Below are positions 8,784 through 18,195 of a stretch of DNA of 64,000 nucleotides, in pieces. Numbering within the stretch: position 1 is the first letter of the stretch; each line of letters opens with the position of its first letter. The notes under the pieces were generated by a model. That model saw only the letters and a program-made list of their open reading frames with translations. It searched no databases and had not been told where the DNA came from. The stretch covers positions 3,100,001 to 3,164,000 of the forward strand of contig NZ_CP069303.1 of NCBI RefSeq assembly GCF_016839145.1. The letters run 5' to 3'. Source of the DNA: Shinella sp. PSBB067 (GTDB taxonomy: Bacteria > Pseudomonadota > Alphaproteobacteria > Rhizobiales > Rhizobiaceae). A program made the position numbers and the translations under genes.

Positions 8784-10229
8784 CTATTCCTCGAAGACCT
8801 TGCCGAGCGCCGCGTAGCGGGCCGGGTCGGACTTGCGGATGCGCATGGCGAAGGCGATGCCGCCAAGGCCCGTTAGCGCGACGATGAACGGGAAGGAATT
8901 CACGACGATGTTCGATGCCCCGGCGAGAAGCTCGAGATTGGAGATCACCAGGAACAGCGCTCCCACGAGACCGATGAAGGCAAGCGCCGGCGCGATTGCG
9001 GTCTGCCAGACGCCGTGACCGCGCTTGTCGGACCGGAAGAACAGGATGATGGCGATACAGACGATGGCCTGGACGCTGAGGATGCCGATGACCGTGAGCG
9101 CCGACATGTAGGAGAAGACCACGGCGAAGGGATCCTGCCCGGCAAAGGCAAAAGCGGCAATCACCGTGGCGGCGATGGCGGATTGCAGCATGCCCGCGAT
9201 GTAGGGCGAACCATGCCGGGTGTGGACGCTGCCGAGCGCGCGGAACGCCAGGCCTTCGCGGCCTAGCGCGAAGAAATAGCGGTTGAGCGTGTTGTGGAAG
9301 GACAGCACGCAGGCAAACAGGCTGGTGATGAGCAGGATGTTCATGGTGAGCGCCGACCAGCCGCCAAGCACATGCGTCGCCGCATCGAAGTAGAAGCTGT
9401 CGAGCGCACCGGCGGCGACCGACTGCACCTTGCCCGGTCCGTAGTGGAGCGTGATGGCCCATGTCGAGAAGGCGTAGAAGATCGCGATCAGCAGGACCGA
9501 GATATAGGTCGCCCTCGGGATCGTTTTCTCCGGCTCGCGTGCCTCTTCGCCAAAGATCGCGGTCGCCTCGAAGCCGATGAAGGAGCCGACGACGAAGACC
9601 AGCGAAACGCCAAGGCCCGTCGAGAACACCGTTTCCGGCGCAAAGGACGTGAAGCTCATGCCTTCGGGACCGCCGCCGGCAAGAACGATGCCGAGGTCGA
9701 GCAGCAGCAGGATGACGATTTCCGCCAGCATGCACACGCCGAGAATGGCGCCGGAAAACGAGATGTTGCGCTGGCCGGAGAAGTGCACCACGACCAGGAA
9801 GGCGAGAGACCAGAACCACCAGGGAAGATCGAGACCGAGACCGGCCGCGGCGCCTTGCGTGAACAGGCCGAGCAGGCCGTAGACCGCGATCTGCACCGAG
9901 CTGTAGGTCAGGAGCGCCATGAACGCCCCGCCGACGCCGGCCGGCTTGCTGATGCCGTGCGTGATATAGGTATAGAACGCGCCGGCTCCTCCGATATGGC
10001 GGCTCATGGTCGTAAAGCCGACGGAGAAGATCAGATAGAGAAGGCCCGCGAGCACGAAGGCCCCCGGAACGCCGGCCCCGTTTCCGAAGGCGAAGGCCGG
10101 CGGCGTGGCACCGACGACGGCGGTGAGCGGCGCAGCCGCCGCCACGACGAAAAAGACGATATGGGATATGCCCACGGAATTACCGGCCAGGCGCGTTACC
10201 GGCGCCGGCATGCTCGCTTCGACAGTCAT
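8784..10229 (-). CDS. APC-family amino acid/amine permease
   Basis: A 481-residue permease with about twelve hydrophobic helices. The first helix region (SVGISHIVFFVVAAAAPLTAV) and the GFEATAIFGEEAREPEKTIPRA segment are hallmarks of the amino acid-polyamine-organocation superfamily. It imports amino acids or amines by proton coupling at the inner membrane. It heads the minus-strand amine catabolism group and is divergent from the AraC regulator, so it is probably the induced uptake system for the degraded compound. Confidence 0.88.
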   Translation of the reverse strand: MTVEASMPAPVTRLAGNSVGISHIVFFVVAAAAPLTAVVGATPPAFAFGNGAGVPGAFVLAGLLYLIFSVGFTTMSRHIGGAGAFYTYITHGISKPAGVGGAFMALLTYSSVQIAVYGLLGLFTQGAAAGLGLDLPWWFWSLAFLVVVHFSGQRNISFSGAILGVCMLAEIVILLLLDLGIVLAGGGPEGMSFTSFAPETVFSTGLGVSLVFVVGSFIGFEATAIFGEEAREPEKTIPRATYISVLLIAIFYAFSTWAITLHYGPGKVQSVAAGALDSFYFDAATHVLGGWSALTMNILLITSLFACVLSFHNTLNRYFFALGREGLAFRALGSVHTRHGSPYIAGMLQSAIAATVIAAFAFAGQDPFAVVFSYMSALTVIGILSVQAIVCIAIILFFRSDKRGHGVWQTAIAPALAFIGLVGALFLVISNLELLAGASNIVVNSFPFIVALTGLGGIAFAMRIRKSDPARYAALGKVFEE

Positions 10230-10357
10230 TTCGAACCCCTCACGGTTTCTTGCTTATTCGCAAAAGATAGGGGGCTATGCCGCGCAACCATATTGCCAAG
10301 CATGACAGACATTTGATAATTTGCGTCAATCATCACGTTAATAAGGAAGGATCGGTC

Positions 10358-11455
10358 ATGACGAACGTCAACCGCCAGTCCCGGGCCGTTTCCTACATTC
10401 GTGTCTCCGCGCTCACGCCGCTGATCGAGCGCCTGCAAAAACGCCGCCCCGTCGCCGGTCTTCTGCTATCCCGGCACGGAATTGCCGCCAGGGAACTGAA
10501 CGACCCCTACGCGATCGTACCGCTGCACCGTTTCGTCGCCTTTCTCGAGGATGCGGCCGAAACCCTCGGCGAACCCTGTCTCGGCGGGAAGTTCGGCGCG
10601 GAGTTCAAACCGGCCGACATCGGCCCCATGGGCATGCTGTTCTCGCTTGCGCCGACGATCCGCGACGGCTTCGACCGGATTTCGCGCTACGTGAATTCCC
10701 TGCAGAACGCGACCATTTCCGGCCTCACGGAAGAAGGCGACCGCCTCGTCTGGAGTTATCGCATCGCCGACAAGACCATCTGGCCGAGACGTCAGGATGC
10801 CGAATATTCGGTGGTGGCGAGTTGCGAATTGGTGCGGTCCTGTTTCAATTCGCGTTGGAGGCCGGCCGAAGTGCATTTCGAGCACGATGTTCCCGAAAAT
10901 GCCGGCGAACTGGCCAAGCTGATCCACGCCCCGATCCGTTTCTCCCAGTCAAGCAACCGCATCGTGATGGATCTCAATGAAGCCGGGAGGATCTATCGCA
11001 GCGAGGACAAGCAGCTTTCGATGATGCTGGAGCGCCATGTGGCCGACCTTATGGGGCAGACCGGCGGCGAAAGCAGCTTTGCCGCCCAAGTGAAGACGCT
11101 GATCGAGCTCTATATCGGCCGCCGCGCGATCACCGTCGGTTTCCTGGCCGACGAGCTCGGAATATCGTCACGCACCCTCCAGCGGCGTCTCGAAAAGGAA
11201 GGCCTGACGATCAGCGATCTCACGCGAACCCATCGCCAGGAACTGGCGGCAACAATGCTGTCGGCGGGCAATGCGAGGATGGCGGATGTGGCGCAGGCGC
11301 TCGGCTATGCCGACGGGGCGGCCTTCTGCCGCGCGTTCAAGGTGTGGAAAGGGCATGCGCCCAGCAAGCACACCGCGGCGATAACCAAGCAAGGACAGCA
11401 ACGTCATGCCGTGATCTGGCGGCGCTCGGTTCCAAGTGTTGCATCTGAAGCGTAA
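10358..11455 (+). CDS. AraC-family transcriptional regulator
   Basis: A 365-residue regulator. An N-terminal arabinose-binding-like domain covers roughly residues 1-230 and an AraC double helix-turn-helix lies at the C-terminus (VGFLADELGISSRTLQRRLEKEGLT, then DVAQALGYADGAAFCRAFKVWKGHAP). The start at 10358 follows AAGGAAGG. It diverges from the APC permease with 128 bp between start codons and is the natural candidate regulator of the permease, cyclodeaminase-like, RidA and oxidase genes. Confidence 0.9.
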   Translation: MTNVNRQSRAVSYIRVSALTPLIERLQKRRPVAGLLLSRHGIAARELNDPYAIVPLHRFVAFLEDAAETLGEPCLGGKFGAEFKPADIGPMGMLFSLAPTIRDGFDRISRYVNSLQNATISGLTEEGDRLVWSYRIADKTIWPRRQDAEYSVVASCELVRSCFNSRWRPAEVHFEHDVPENAGELAKLIHAPIRFSQSSNRIVMDLNEAGRIYRSEDKQLSMMLERHVADLMGQTGGESSFAAQVKTLIELYIGRRAITVGFLADELGISSRTLQRRLEKEGLTISDLTRTHRQELAATMLSAGNARMADVAQALGYADGAAFCRAFKVWKGHAPSKHTAAITKQGQQRHAVIWRRSVPSVASEA

Positions 11456-11502
11456 CCCCTGCAACATCCCGCCGGCGACCGGTTCTCATCCCGCGAACGA
11501 CG

Positions 11503-11817
11503 CTACAAGACCGGCCCAACGATGGCGAGGGCATTGTTCCACAACCGCCGCCAAATGTTCCAGGCCTCGACCTCCTCCGGCAGAATCCGCCGGCATCGCG
11601 CGAGAAAAGTCTCCTGCAGCTTTTTCGTGAACTCGAAGATACCGTTGCGTTTTCCCCGCCTCCGTTCAGATCCACGCGCGTAGAATAGGGTAGTGAGATC
11701 TCTTCGGAAGATGAAAGGATGCTGTTGCCGGAGACCGAGAAGGGGCGATTGCGCACTGAAGGGCGTTTGACCGAGATTGATCATGCTCGTCATGGCTGCC
11801 TTCACGACGAGCGGCAT
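11503..11817 (-). CDS. Small hypothetical protein behind the C45 hydrolase gene
   Basis: A 104-codon frame opens with an ATG four bases after the C45 gene stop, as if translationally coupled. The product has a basic middle (SERRRGKRNG) and a C-terminal stretch rich in Trp and Arg (EAWNIWRRLWNNALAIVG). I do not recognise a family and see no membrane or signal segment. It is the only coding candidate in the 365-bp space between the AraC gene and the C45 gene and may equally be a non-coding frame. Confidence 0.3.
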   Translation of the reverse strand: MPLVVKAAMTSMINLGQTPFSAQSPLLGLRQQHPFIFRRDLTTLFYARGSERRRGKRNGIFEFTKKLQETFLARCRRILPEEVEAWNIWRRLWNNALAIVGPVL

Positions 11818-11821
11818 CGGC

Positions 11822-12853
11822 CTAACTGGGCGTCAGGGCGCCATTCATCGTGAAGCGCGGCATTTCACCGGCCCGATCGTAGACGTGCCACTCGACGACA
11901 TTGGCACCGACGTGGAAGACGGCGGTGGCGAGTGTGTTTTCGTGGTCCGGGTCGTCGGGCTGGACGCGATAGATCGGCAGCGGCGCGACAGCCTTGTCCC
12001 AGAGCACGTCGAGCGGGTCCGGTGGATTCCCGACCATCAGGGCATCGCCACGCGCCTGACGCGAACCGGACGAACCGGTGATCACCTGTTGCTCGCCAGC
12101 CATGTCCGGGTGAACCAGATGGTTGGCATGGCATTGTGGACGGTCGATGGAAACGACCGAGCAATTCGTGTGGGTGAATTCGATGCCGAGCAGGCGCGGA
12201 TCGCCCTTCCATGCGATCGTCATGTGGAACGCGCCGGCGCGTTCGGCGGTCTTCAGCAGGTGAACGGCGTCGTCAAGCGTGCGGCAATCGAAAAGAGCGC
12301 GGCCGAGGACCATTCGCGGCAGGCCGATGCCGACGCCGCGTGAGCGGATGTTGTTGACGGTCTGGACGAGGCCTGCCTCGGTCGCGGCGAAGGTGTGGCC
12401 CGGGATCGATGCCGGATAGATGAAGCTGGTGAAGGCGATGCCGCCTTCGGGGCGGACATGGGCGAGCGCGCAATGACCCCGGAAACCCGGATCGCCGTCC
12501 TCGTTGTGCGCCAGAACGGGCTCCGGTCCCGGAATCTGCACTGTCGTGCAGCCATCCGGCGCGAAGGCCCAGACGTCACCGCGGCAGTTCCAGAGGAAGA
12601 CCTCGTCGAAGGGAAGAGCGAGGCCGGCGGCGAGGCCTTTTAGTTCCCCCCAATAGGCGGGAAAACGTTCCTCGACCAGCCGACGCATGGCCGCGATGCG
12701 CGGATCGTCGCGGAAGGTCATGACGGAGGCCCAGGCATGGCCTTTGACGAGATGGGCATGGGCGATATCCCGGCCGAAGCGGCCGAGCTGGAGGCCGATG
12801 TCGTGCGGCGTGCCGGCGATCTCGATGAATCCCAGCCTGCTATCAGTGGACAT
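11822..12853 (-). CDS. C45-type N-terminal-nucleophile acyltransferase/amidohydrolase
   Basis: A 343-residue protein of the acyl-CoA:6-aminopenicillanic-acid acyltransferase (peptidase C45) family. Candidate nucleophile Cys102 lies in FAPDGCTTVQI, followed by the family N-x-D/E pattern in LAHNEDGDPG and FTHTNCSV. The family makes or hydrolyses amide bonds of acylated amino acids and peptides, often after self-cleavage before the Cys. The start at 12853 overlaps the ABC ATPase gene by 11 bp, tying it to the amino-acid transporter. It may release an amino acid from an N-acyl conjugate after uptake (inference). Confidence 0.82.
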   Translation of the reverse strand: MSTDSRLGFIEIAGTPHDIGLQLGRFGRDIAHAHLVKGHAWASVMTFRDDPRIAAMRRLVEERFPAYWGELKGLAAGLALPFDEVFLWNCRGDVWAFAPDGCTTVQIPGPEPVLAHNEDGDPGFRGHCALAHVRPEGGIAFTSFIYPASIPGHTFAATEAGLVQTVNNIRSRGVGIGLPRMVLGRALFDCRTLDDAVHLLKTAERAGAFHMTIAWKGDPRLLGIEFTHTNCSVVSIDRPQCHANHLVHPDMAGEQQVITGSSGSRQARGDALMVGNPPDPLDVLWDKAVAPLPIYRVQPDDPDHENTLATAVFHVGANVVEWHVYDRAGEMPRFTMNGALTPS

Positions 12854-13571
12854 GCTGCAAGAACTCCCGCAGGCGTGGATTTTCCGGATTGGCGAGCAAG
12901 GCGACGGGGTTGCCGTCGACGGAGATCTTGCCATCCTCCATGAAGATCAGCCGCGTGCCGACCTGTCGGGCGAAGGCCATTTCATGCGTGACGACGATCA
13001 TCGTCATGCCTTCCTCGGCGAGCGCCTGCATGACGCGCAGCACCTCGTGGCGCAGTTCCGGGTCGAGCGCGGAGGTCGGCTCGTCGAACAGCATCAGCTT
13101 CGGCTTGACGGCGAGCGCCCTTGCGATCGCCACGCGCTGCTGCTGGCCGCCGGAAAGCTCCGAAGGGTAGTGGTGTCCGCGCTCGGCGAGCCCCACCTTG
13201 GCGAGCAGCGCCTTAGCCTGCTCCAGCGCCTCGGCCCGGCTCGCACCGCGTACGCGACGGGGACCGAAGGCGACGTTTTCCAGCGCCGTCATCTGCGGGA
13301 ACAGATTGAACTGCTGGAAGACCATGCCGGCCTCCTGGCGGATCATGCGCACCTGCGAGCGGCCGGCCTTGACGCTGATATCGTCAACGACGAGATCGCC
13401 GCCGTTGATCTCCTCCAGCGCGTTGATGCAGCGCAGAAGCGTGGACTTGCCCGAGCCGGACGGGCCGATCAGCACGACCACCTCGCCCTTGTCGATGTTG
13501 AGATCGACCTCGCGCAGCACCACGACTTGGCCGAAGGCCTTGGTGACGTTGCGAAATTCCACGATGCTCAT
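12843..13571 (-). CDS. Polar amino-acid ABC transporter, ATP-binding protein
   Basis: A 242-residue ABC ATPase of the GlnQ/HisP type. Walker A GPSGSGKS is at 36-43, Q-loop [11 protein letters not shown] at 85-95, signature LSGGQQQR at 139-146, Walker B LMLFDEPT at 159-166 and the switch His at 196. It energises import of a polar amino acid from the periplasm. The ATG overlaps the permease stop (ATGA, 13568-13571). Confidence 0.93.
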   Translation of the reverse strand: MSIVEFRNVTKAFGQVVVLREVDLNIDKGEVVVLIGPSGSGKSTLLRCINALEEINGGDLVVDDISVKAGRSQVRMIRQEAGMVFQQFNLFPQMTALENVAFGPRRVRGASRAEALEQAKALLAKVGLAERGHHYPSELSGGQQQRVAIARALAVKPKLMLFDEPTSALDPELRHEVLRVMQALAEEGMTMIVVTHEMAFARQVGTRLIFMEDGKISVDGNPVALLANPENPRLREFLQHVH

Positions 13572-14224
13572 AGGATTCGCATCCTCTTTTCGGTGACGCG
13601 CAGGATCAGCGTCAGGGTTCCGGTCATCAGCAGGTAGAGGATCGCCACCGCGCTCCAGATTTCGACGGCGCGGAAATTGGCGGCCATGATCTCCTGGCCC
13701 TGGCGCGTGAGTTCGCCGACGCCGATGACGATGAACAGCGAGGTATCCTTGAGGCTGACGATGAACTGGTTGCCGAGCGGCGGGATCATGCGCCGGAAGG
13801 CGACCGGGCCGATGATATAGACCAGCACCTTCCACAGCGGCAGGCCGAGCGCCAGCCCCGCCTCCTTCAGACCCTTGTGGACGGAGAGGAACGAGCCGCG
13901 CACGATCTCGGCGATATAGGCGCCGGCATTGACGACGATCGCGGTGACGGCGGCGGTCATCGGGTTGACGCGGATATCGGCCAGCACCGGCAGCGCGAAA
14001 TAGATGAACATCACCTGCACGACGATGGGCGTGCCGCGGATCAGCTCGATATAGAGGAAGGCGATGGCGTTGAGCACGGCATTGCCATAGGCGCGCATCA
14101 GGCCCGCGACAAAGCCGACGATCAGGCCGCCGACGAGGCCGGCGATGGTGATGAGGATGGTGAGGCGTGCGCCGCTCAAGAGCGCGGGCATGGCCTCGCC
14201 GATGACGGACCAGTCGAATTCCAT
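13568..14224 (-). CDS. Polar amino-acid ABC transporter, permease
   Basis: A 218-residue HisM/GlnP-type permease with about five helices. The N-terminal [20 protein letters not shown], the [17 protein letters not shown] loop and the [20 protein letters not shown] coupling region are standard for this family. A single permease gene suggests a homodimeric channel. It is coupled to the ATPase downstream and follows the binding-protein gene by 60 bp. Confidence 0.93.
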   Translation of the reverse strand: MEFDWSVIGEAMPALLSGARLTILITIAGLVGGLIVGFVAGLMRAYGNAVLNAIAFLYIELIRGTPIVVQVMFIYFALPVLADIRVNPMTAAVTAIVVNAGAYIAEIVRGSFLSVHKGLKEAGLALGLPLWKVLVYIIGPVAFRRMIPPLGNQFIVSLKDTSLFIVIGVGELTRQGQEIMAANFRAVEIWSAVAILYLLMTGTLTLILRVTEKRMRIL

Positions 14225-14284
14225 GGTATCGCTCCCCGGCGTGAGGAGGACGCACCGGATGAACCGGCGCGCCCGGCTAAGGCG

Positions 14285-15025
14285 TCAGAGCTTCGGTTCG
14301 GTGCCGAACCACTTCTTGTAGATTTCGGTGTAGCGGCCGTCCTTCTTCATGTTGGCGAGCGCCGCGTTGACCTTGGAGACCAGCGCGCTGCCCTTGGGGA
14401 AGCCGATGCCGTATTGATGGGCCATCATCTGCTCTCCGACCGCCTTCACCTTGCCGCCGCCGGCGGTCTTCACGTAGTGGAGGACGTTCGGCGTGTCGTG
14501 CATGGCGGCATCGACGCGGCCGGTCTGGAGCTCCAGATAGGCGTTGTCGATGTTCGGGAACTGGCGCAGTTCCGTGTCCTTGAAGTGCTCCTTGGCATAG
14601 TCCGTCGCGGACGTGCCGGTCTTCGTGGCGAGGATCTTGTCCTTGAGGTCGTCCGCGCCCTTGATGGTGCTGTCGGCCGGAACCATCAGCAGGAAGCCGC
14701 TATCGTAATAGCCGTCGGAGAAATCGATGGCCTTCTTGCGCTCGTCCTTGATGGTGATGCCGGCGAGCGCCACATCGACCTGCTTGGTCTGGAGCGCCGG
14801 GATGATGCCGTTGAAGTCCATCGGCTGGAGTGTGTAGGTGACGCCGATCTCCTTGGCGATGGCATCCCACATGTCGATGTCGAAGCCGACATACTTCTCG
14901 CCTTCCTTGAACTCGAAGGGCACGAAGGCCGTATCGGTGGCGACCACCAGGTCTTCGGCGCTGGCAGCCGGTGCGAAGGCGATCGCGGTGGCGAAGGCGG
15001 CAAACAGAATTGAACGCAGTTTCAT
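14285..15025 (-). CDS. Polar amino-acid ABC transporter, periplasmic binding protein
   Basis: A 246-residue solute-binding protein with a Sec signal peptide (hydrophobic 8-21, cleavage after AASA near residue 23). The mature part begins [16 protein letters not shown] and has the family signature [16 protein letters not shown]. It captures a polar amino acid for the downstream permease and ATPase. It follows the aminotransferase gene by 21 bp, which suggests the imported compound is the aminotransferase substrate. Confidence 0.93.
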   Translation of the reverse strand: MKLRSILFAAFATAIAFAPAASAEDLVVATDTAFVPFEFKEGEKYVGFDIDMWDAIAKEIGVTYTLQPMDFNGIIPALQTKQVDVALAGITIKDERKKAIDFSDGYYDSGFLLMVPADSTIKGADDLKDKILATKTGTSATDYAKEHFKDTELRQFPNIDNAYLELQTGRVDAAMHDTPNVLHYVKTAGGGKVKAVGEQMMAHQYGIGFPKGSALVSKVNAALANMKKDGRYTEIYKKWFGTEPKL

Positions 15026-15046
15026 GGTAGTTCCCCTTTGCTTGGT

Positions 15047-16384
15047 TTATGCGTGTGGAAGAGCGCTCACGGCGGCATCGATCGCATCGCCCAGCCGCTC
15101 GACGATGCGGCCGATATCGCTGCGGTCGACGATGAAGGGCGGGGCGACGAGGACGTGGTCGCCGATCCGCCCGTCGATGGTACCGCCCATCGGATAGACC
15201 ATAAGGCCGCGCGCCATCGCTTCCTTCTTGATCAGGCCGTTGAGCTTGAATCTGGGATCGAAGGGCTGCTTGCTGGCCCGGTCGGCGACCAGCTCGACGC
15301 CGCGGAACAGGCCGCGGCCGCGGATGTCGCCGACGTGATGATGGTTGCCGAGACGGTCGGTGAGCTGGCGCTCCAGTTCGTCGCCCATGGCCACGACATT
15401 GGCGAGCAGGTTCTCTCGGCGGATGACCTGCTGTACCGCTAGGCCGGCGGCCGCCGCCATGGGGTGACCCATATAGGTGTGACCATGCTGGAAGAAGCCG
15501 GAGCCGTTGGCGAAGGCGTCGAAGATCCTGTCCGACAGCAGCACCGCGCCAACCGGCTGGTAGCCGCCGCCGAGGCCCTTGGCGATGGTCATCAGGTCGG
15601 GCGCGACGCCGTCCTGTTCGCAGGCATGCAGCGTGCCGGTGCGGCCCATGCCGCACATGACCTCGTCGAGGATGAGCAGGACGCCGTAGCGGTCGCAAAT
15701 GGCGCGGATGCGCTTGAGGTAATCGGCGACCGGCGGCACCGCGCCGGAGGTTGCGCCGACAACGGTCTCGGCAACGAAGGCGATGACCTGGTCCGCGCCG
15801 AGCTCGAGGATCTTGTCTTCCAGCTGCTGGGCGGCGCGGGCGGCGTAGGCCTCGTCGCTCTCGCCGGTTTCCTGGAGGCGATAGGCGTAGCAGGGATCGA
15901 TATGATGGGTCTCGATGAGCAGCGGCTTGAACTGCGCGCGGCGCCACTCGTTGCCGCCCGCCGCCAGCGCCCCGAGCGTATTGCCATGATAGCTCTGCCG
16001 GCGTGCGATGATGTGGCGGCGCTGCGGCTCGCCCTTCTCCACGAAATATTGCCGCGCCATCTTGAGCGCCGCCTCGACGGCCTCGGAACCGCCGCTGACC
16101 AGATAGACGTGGCCGAGCCCTTCCGGCGCGCCCTCGACCAGGAGATCGGCGAGGTCCTCGGCGGCCTGCGAGGTGAAGAAGCCGGTATGGGCATAGGCGA
16201 GACGGTCGAGCTGCTCGTGGAGAGCGGCGAGCACCGCCGGATGGGCATGGCCGAGGCAGGAGACGGCGGCGCCGCCGGACGCATCGATATAGGCATTGCC
16301 CTCGGCGTCGAAGAGTTCGATGCCCCTGCCACCGACGGCGACCGGCATGCGGGAATGGATGGCGCGATGCAGAAGGTGGGTCAC
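15047..16384 (-). CDS. Class III PLP-dependent aminotransferase
   Basis: A 445-residue omega-type aminotransferase. The PLP phosphate region VSGGSEAVEAALKMAR is at 96-111, the PLP-ring Asp in LILDEVMCGMGRTG at about 240, and the Schiff-base Lys269 lies in DLMTIAKGLGGGYQP. Class III enzymes move terminal or beta amino groups to a keto acid. The start codon is GTG and overlaps the RpiR stop (GTGA). A beta- or omega-amino acid substrate would yield a keto acid that the nearby BKACE could cleave; this is inference. Confidence 0.9.
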   Translation of the reverse strand: MTHLLHRAIHSRMPVAVGGRGIELFDAEGNAYIDASGGAAVSCLGHAHPAVLAALHEQLDRLAYAHTGFFTSQAAEDLADLLVEGAPEGLGHVYLVSGGSEAVEAALKMARQYFVEKGEPQRRHIIARRQSYHGNTLGALAAGGNEWRRAQFKPLLIETHHIDPCYAYRLQETGESDEAYAARAAQQLEDKILELGADQVIAFVAETVVGATSGAVPPVADYLKRIRAICDRYGVLLILDEVMCGMGRTGTLHACEQDGVAPDLMTIAKGLGGGYQPVGAVLLSDRIFDAFANGSGFFQHGHTYMGHPMAAAAGLAVQQVIRRENLLANVVAMGDELERQLTDRLGNHHHVGDIRGRGLFRGVELVADRASKQPFDPRFKLNGLIKKEAMARGLMVYPMGGTIDGRIGDHVLVAPPFIVDRSDIGRIVERLGDAIDAAVSALPHA

Positions 16385-17271
16385 GGACGCTTCATCCTCG
16401 ACTTGAGATGGGTGTTGAGGGTGGCGGACTGGCGGTCGACGCTTGCGAGTGCAGCGCTTGCGGTATCGCCCGCCTGCCCCGCGACCAGCGCGCCGAGCAC
16501 TTCAGCCACGACGAAGGCCGGCGACATTGTGTGCAGGAAGGACGGGCTTTCCGTCGGCACCATGACTGTGCAGGCGGCAAGCTGGGCGAGCGGAGCGACG
16601 GGACTGTCGGTCACGGCGATCAGCGGCACGCCCGCCTCGCCGGCGAAATCGGCGATCTCGATCGTCTGGCGCGTATAGGGCTGCACGCTGACGGCGACCA
16701 TCACGTCCGCGTCCGTCGCGCTGTTGAGCGCATCCGCACCGATGCCGCCGACGGCATCGAGCATGATCGAGTGCTTGCCCGCGAGCGACAGGATGTAATG
16801 CAGGTGCCAGGCCGGCGAATGGCTGGAGCGCAGGCCGAGGCAGTAGATGCGCCGCGCCGCGCTCAGCCGCTGCGCGGCGTCGACCAGCGTGTCGAGCGCG
16901 GCGGGCTGCGCGAGCTGGCCGACCTGCGTAGCGATGCCGCCCAGCATGTCGGCAGCCAGGGCATGGTCGCCCTTCAGCTTCTGGTTTTTCGCCTGCGCGC
17001 CGACCCGGCCGGCAAAGCCCGTCACCTCGCCGCGCATCGCGTCGGCATATTGCTGGCGGATATCCTCATAACCGGCAAGGCCGAGATGCTTGGCAAGGCG
17101 CGTCATGGTGGCGGGCTGGACGCCGGCCTGCCGCGCCTGCTCGCGCATGGATAGAAGCGCCACGTCGCGGGGCTGGTTCAGCACATAGCGCGCAGCCGCC
17201 TGGAGCTGCTCCGACATGGCGTCGAAGGCCTGGACGATCTGATCTGCGAGCGGGCCGGTGTGCATAGGCAT
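16381..17271 (-). CDS. MurR/RpiR-family transcriptional regulator
   Basis: An N-terminal RpiR helix-turn-helix (about residues 10-80: AMSEQLQAAARYVLNQPRDVALLSMREQARQAGVQPATMTRLAKHLGLAGYEDIR, summarised) is followed by a SIS sugar/phosphate-binding fold (RIYCLGLRSSHSPAW onward, DVMVAVSVQPYTRQT). An ATG also exists at 17313, but that codon lies inside a perfect palindrome. The ATG at 17271 has GAAGGG nine bases upstream and is preferred (296 residues). It probably controls both its own operon and the divergent BKACE gene. Confidence 0.82.
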   Translation of the reverse strand: MPMHTGPLADQIVQAFDAMSEQLQAAARYVLNQPRDVALLSMREQARQAGVQPATMTRLAKHLGLAGYEDIRQQYADAMRGEVTGFAGRVGAQAKNQKLKGDHALAADMLGGIATQVGQLAQPAALDTLVDAAQRLSAARRIYCLGLRSSHSPAWHLHYILSLAGKHSIMLDAVGGIGADALNSATDADVMVAVSVQPYTRQTIEIADFAGEAGVPLIAVTDSPVAPLAQLAACTVMVPTESPSFLHTMSPAFVVAEVLGALVAGQAGDTASAALASVDRQSATLNTHLKSRMKRP

Positions 17272-17296
17272 GGGGATATACCCTTCCATAAAGGAT

Positions 17297-17312
17297 TGCA
17301 ACATTTGTTGCA
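17297..17312. promoter_or_regulatory. Perfect 16-bp palindrome, probable RpiR operator
   Basis: TGCAACA-TT-TGTTGCA is perfectly symmetric and lies between the divergent RpiR and BKACE genes, 26 bp before the preferred RpiR start and inside the longer alternative. Its position and symmetry fit autoregulation and joint control of both promoters. Confidence 0.6.
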
Positions 17313-17358
17313 TTAATGCTATTTAATGATCCATATGAATCATTATCTGGATCGGCGG

Positions 17359-18195
17359 ATGACAGCCCTACATAGCCCGCATCAGGTTGCGATTGCAGTG
17401 GCGCCGAACGGCGGGCGCCGGACGAAAGCCGACCACCCGGCCATTCCTCTAACGCCGGCGGAACTCGCGAGAGCCGCTGCGGAATGCCTCGAAGCGGGCG
17501 CCGCGATGATCCATGTCCACGTACGCCGCCCCGACAGCCGCCACCTCCTGGATGCCGACGCCTACCTCGAAACGATCGAGGCCATTCGTGCGGAAGTCGG
17601 CGAGCGGATGGTGATCCAGATCACCACCGAAGCGCTGGGGATCTACACCCCGGCCGAACAGATCGCCGTGCTCAAGGCTGTGCGCCCGGAGGCCGCCTCC
17701 CTGGCGCTGCGCGAGCTTGCGCCCGACGAAGCCGCCGAGCCTGCCTTCGCCGAAGCGCTCGACTGGATGAAACGGGAACGCGTTGCCCCGCAGATCATTC
17801 TCTACGAGCCAGCCGAAGCCGTGCGGCTGGCCGCGATGATCCGGCGCGGCGTGGTGCCATGGCCGGATATCCCCGTGCTCTATGTGCTCGGCCGCTACAC
17901 CGTCAGCCAGACCTCAGCACCCGCCGATCTGCTGCCTTTTCTTGCCCCGGAAGCCCCGCGATTTGCCGATTGGAGCGTCTGCGCCTTCGGCAGGAACGAG
18001 GCGGCCTGCGTTACAGCTGCGGCTCTGCTCGGCGGGCATGTCCGCGTCGGGTTCGAGAACAATCTCCAGACGCCCGACGGCGCCCTCGCGCCCTCGAACG
18101 CCGCTCTGGTCGCATCCGCCGCCACGCCGCTTCGCCAGCTTGGATACCAGCTATGCGATGCAGCGGCGCTTCGGACCGGCTACCTCGGAGGGTGA
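17359..18195 (+). CDS. BKACE-family beta-keto acid cleavage enzyme
   Basis: A 278-residue TIM-barrel protein of the BKACE (formerly DUF849) family. VAIAVAPNGGRRTK opens the barrel, the metal-binding HVHVRRPD follows near residue 50, and the late GHVRVGFENNLQTPDG motif is characteristic. These Zn enzymes condense a beta-keto acid with acetyl-CoA and release acetoacetate plus a new CoA thioester. In-frame ATGs also occur at 17326 and 17335; 17359 is preferred because a weak GGATCGGCGG precedes it. It diverges from the RpiR operon and is presumably in the same pathway. Confidence 0.88.
   Translation: MTALHSPHQVAIAVAPNGGRRTKADHPAIPLTPAELARAAAECLEAGAAMIHVHVRRPDSRHLLDADAYLETIEAIRAEVGERMVIQITTEALGIYTPAEQIAVLKAVRPEAASLALRELAPDEAAEPAFAEALDWMKRERVAPQIILYEPAEAVRLAAMIRRGVVPWPDIPVLYVLGRYTVSQTSAPADLLPFLAPEAPRFADWSVCAFGRNEAACVTAAALLGGHVRVGFENNLQTPDGALAPSNAALVASAATPLRQLGYQLCDAAALRTGYLGG

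Noticed and set aside
12843..14255. 470-codon frame that would fuse an N-terminal part to the ABC ATPase
   Set aside because: The first 228 codons overlap the real permease gene in another frame; the ATPase starts at 13571.
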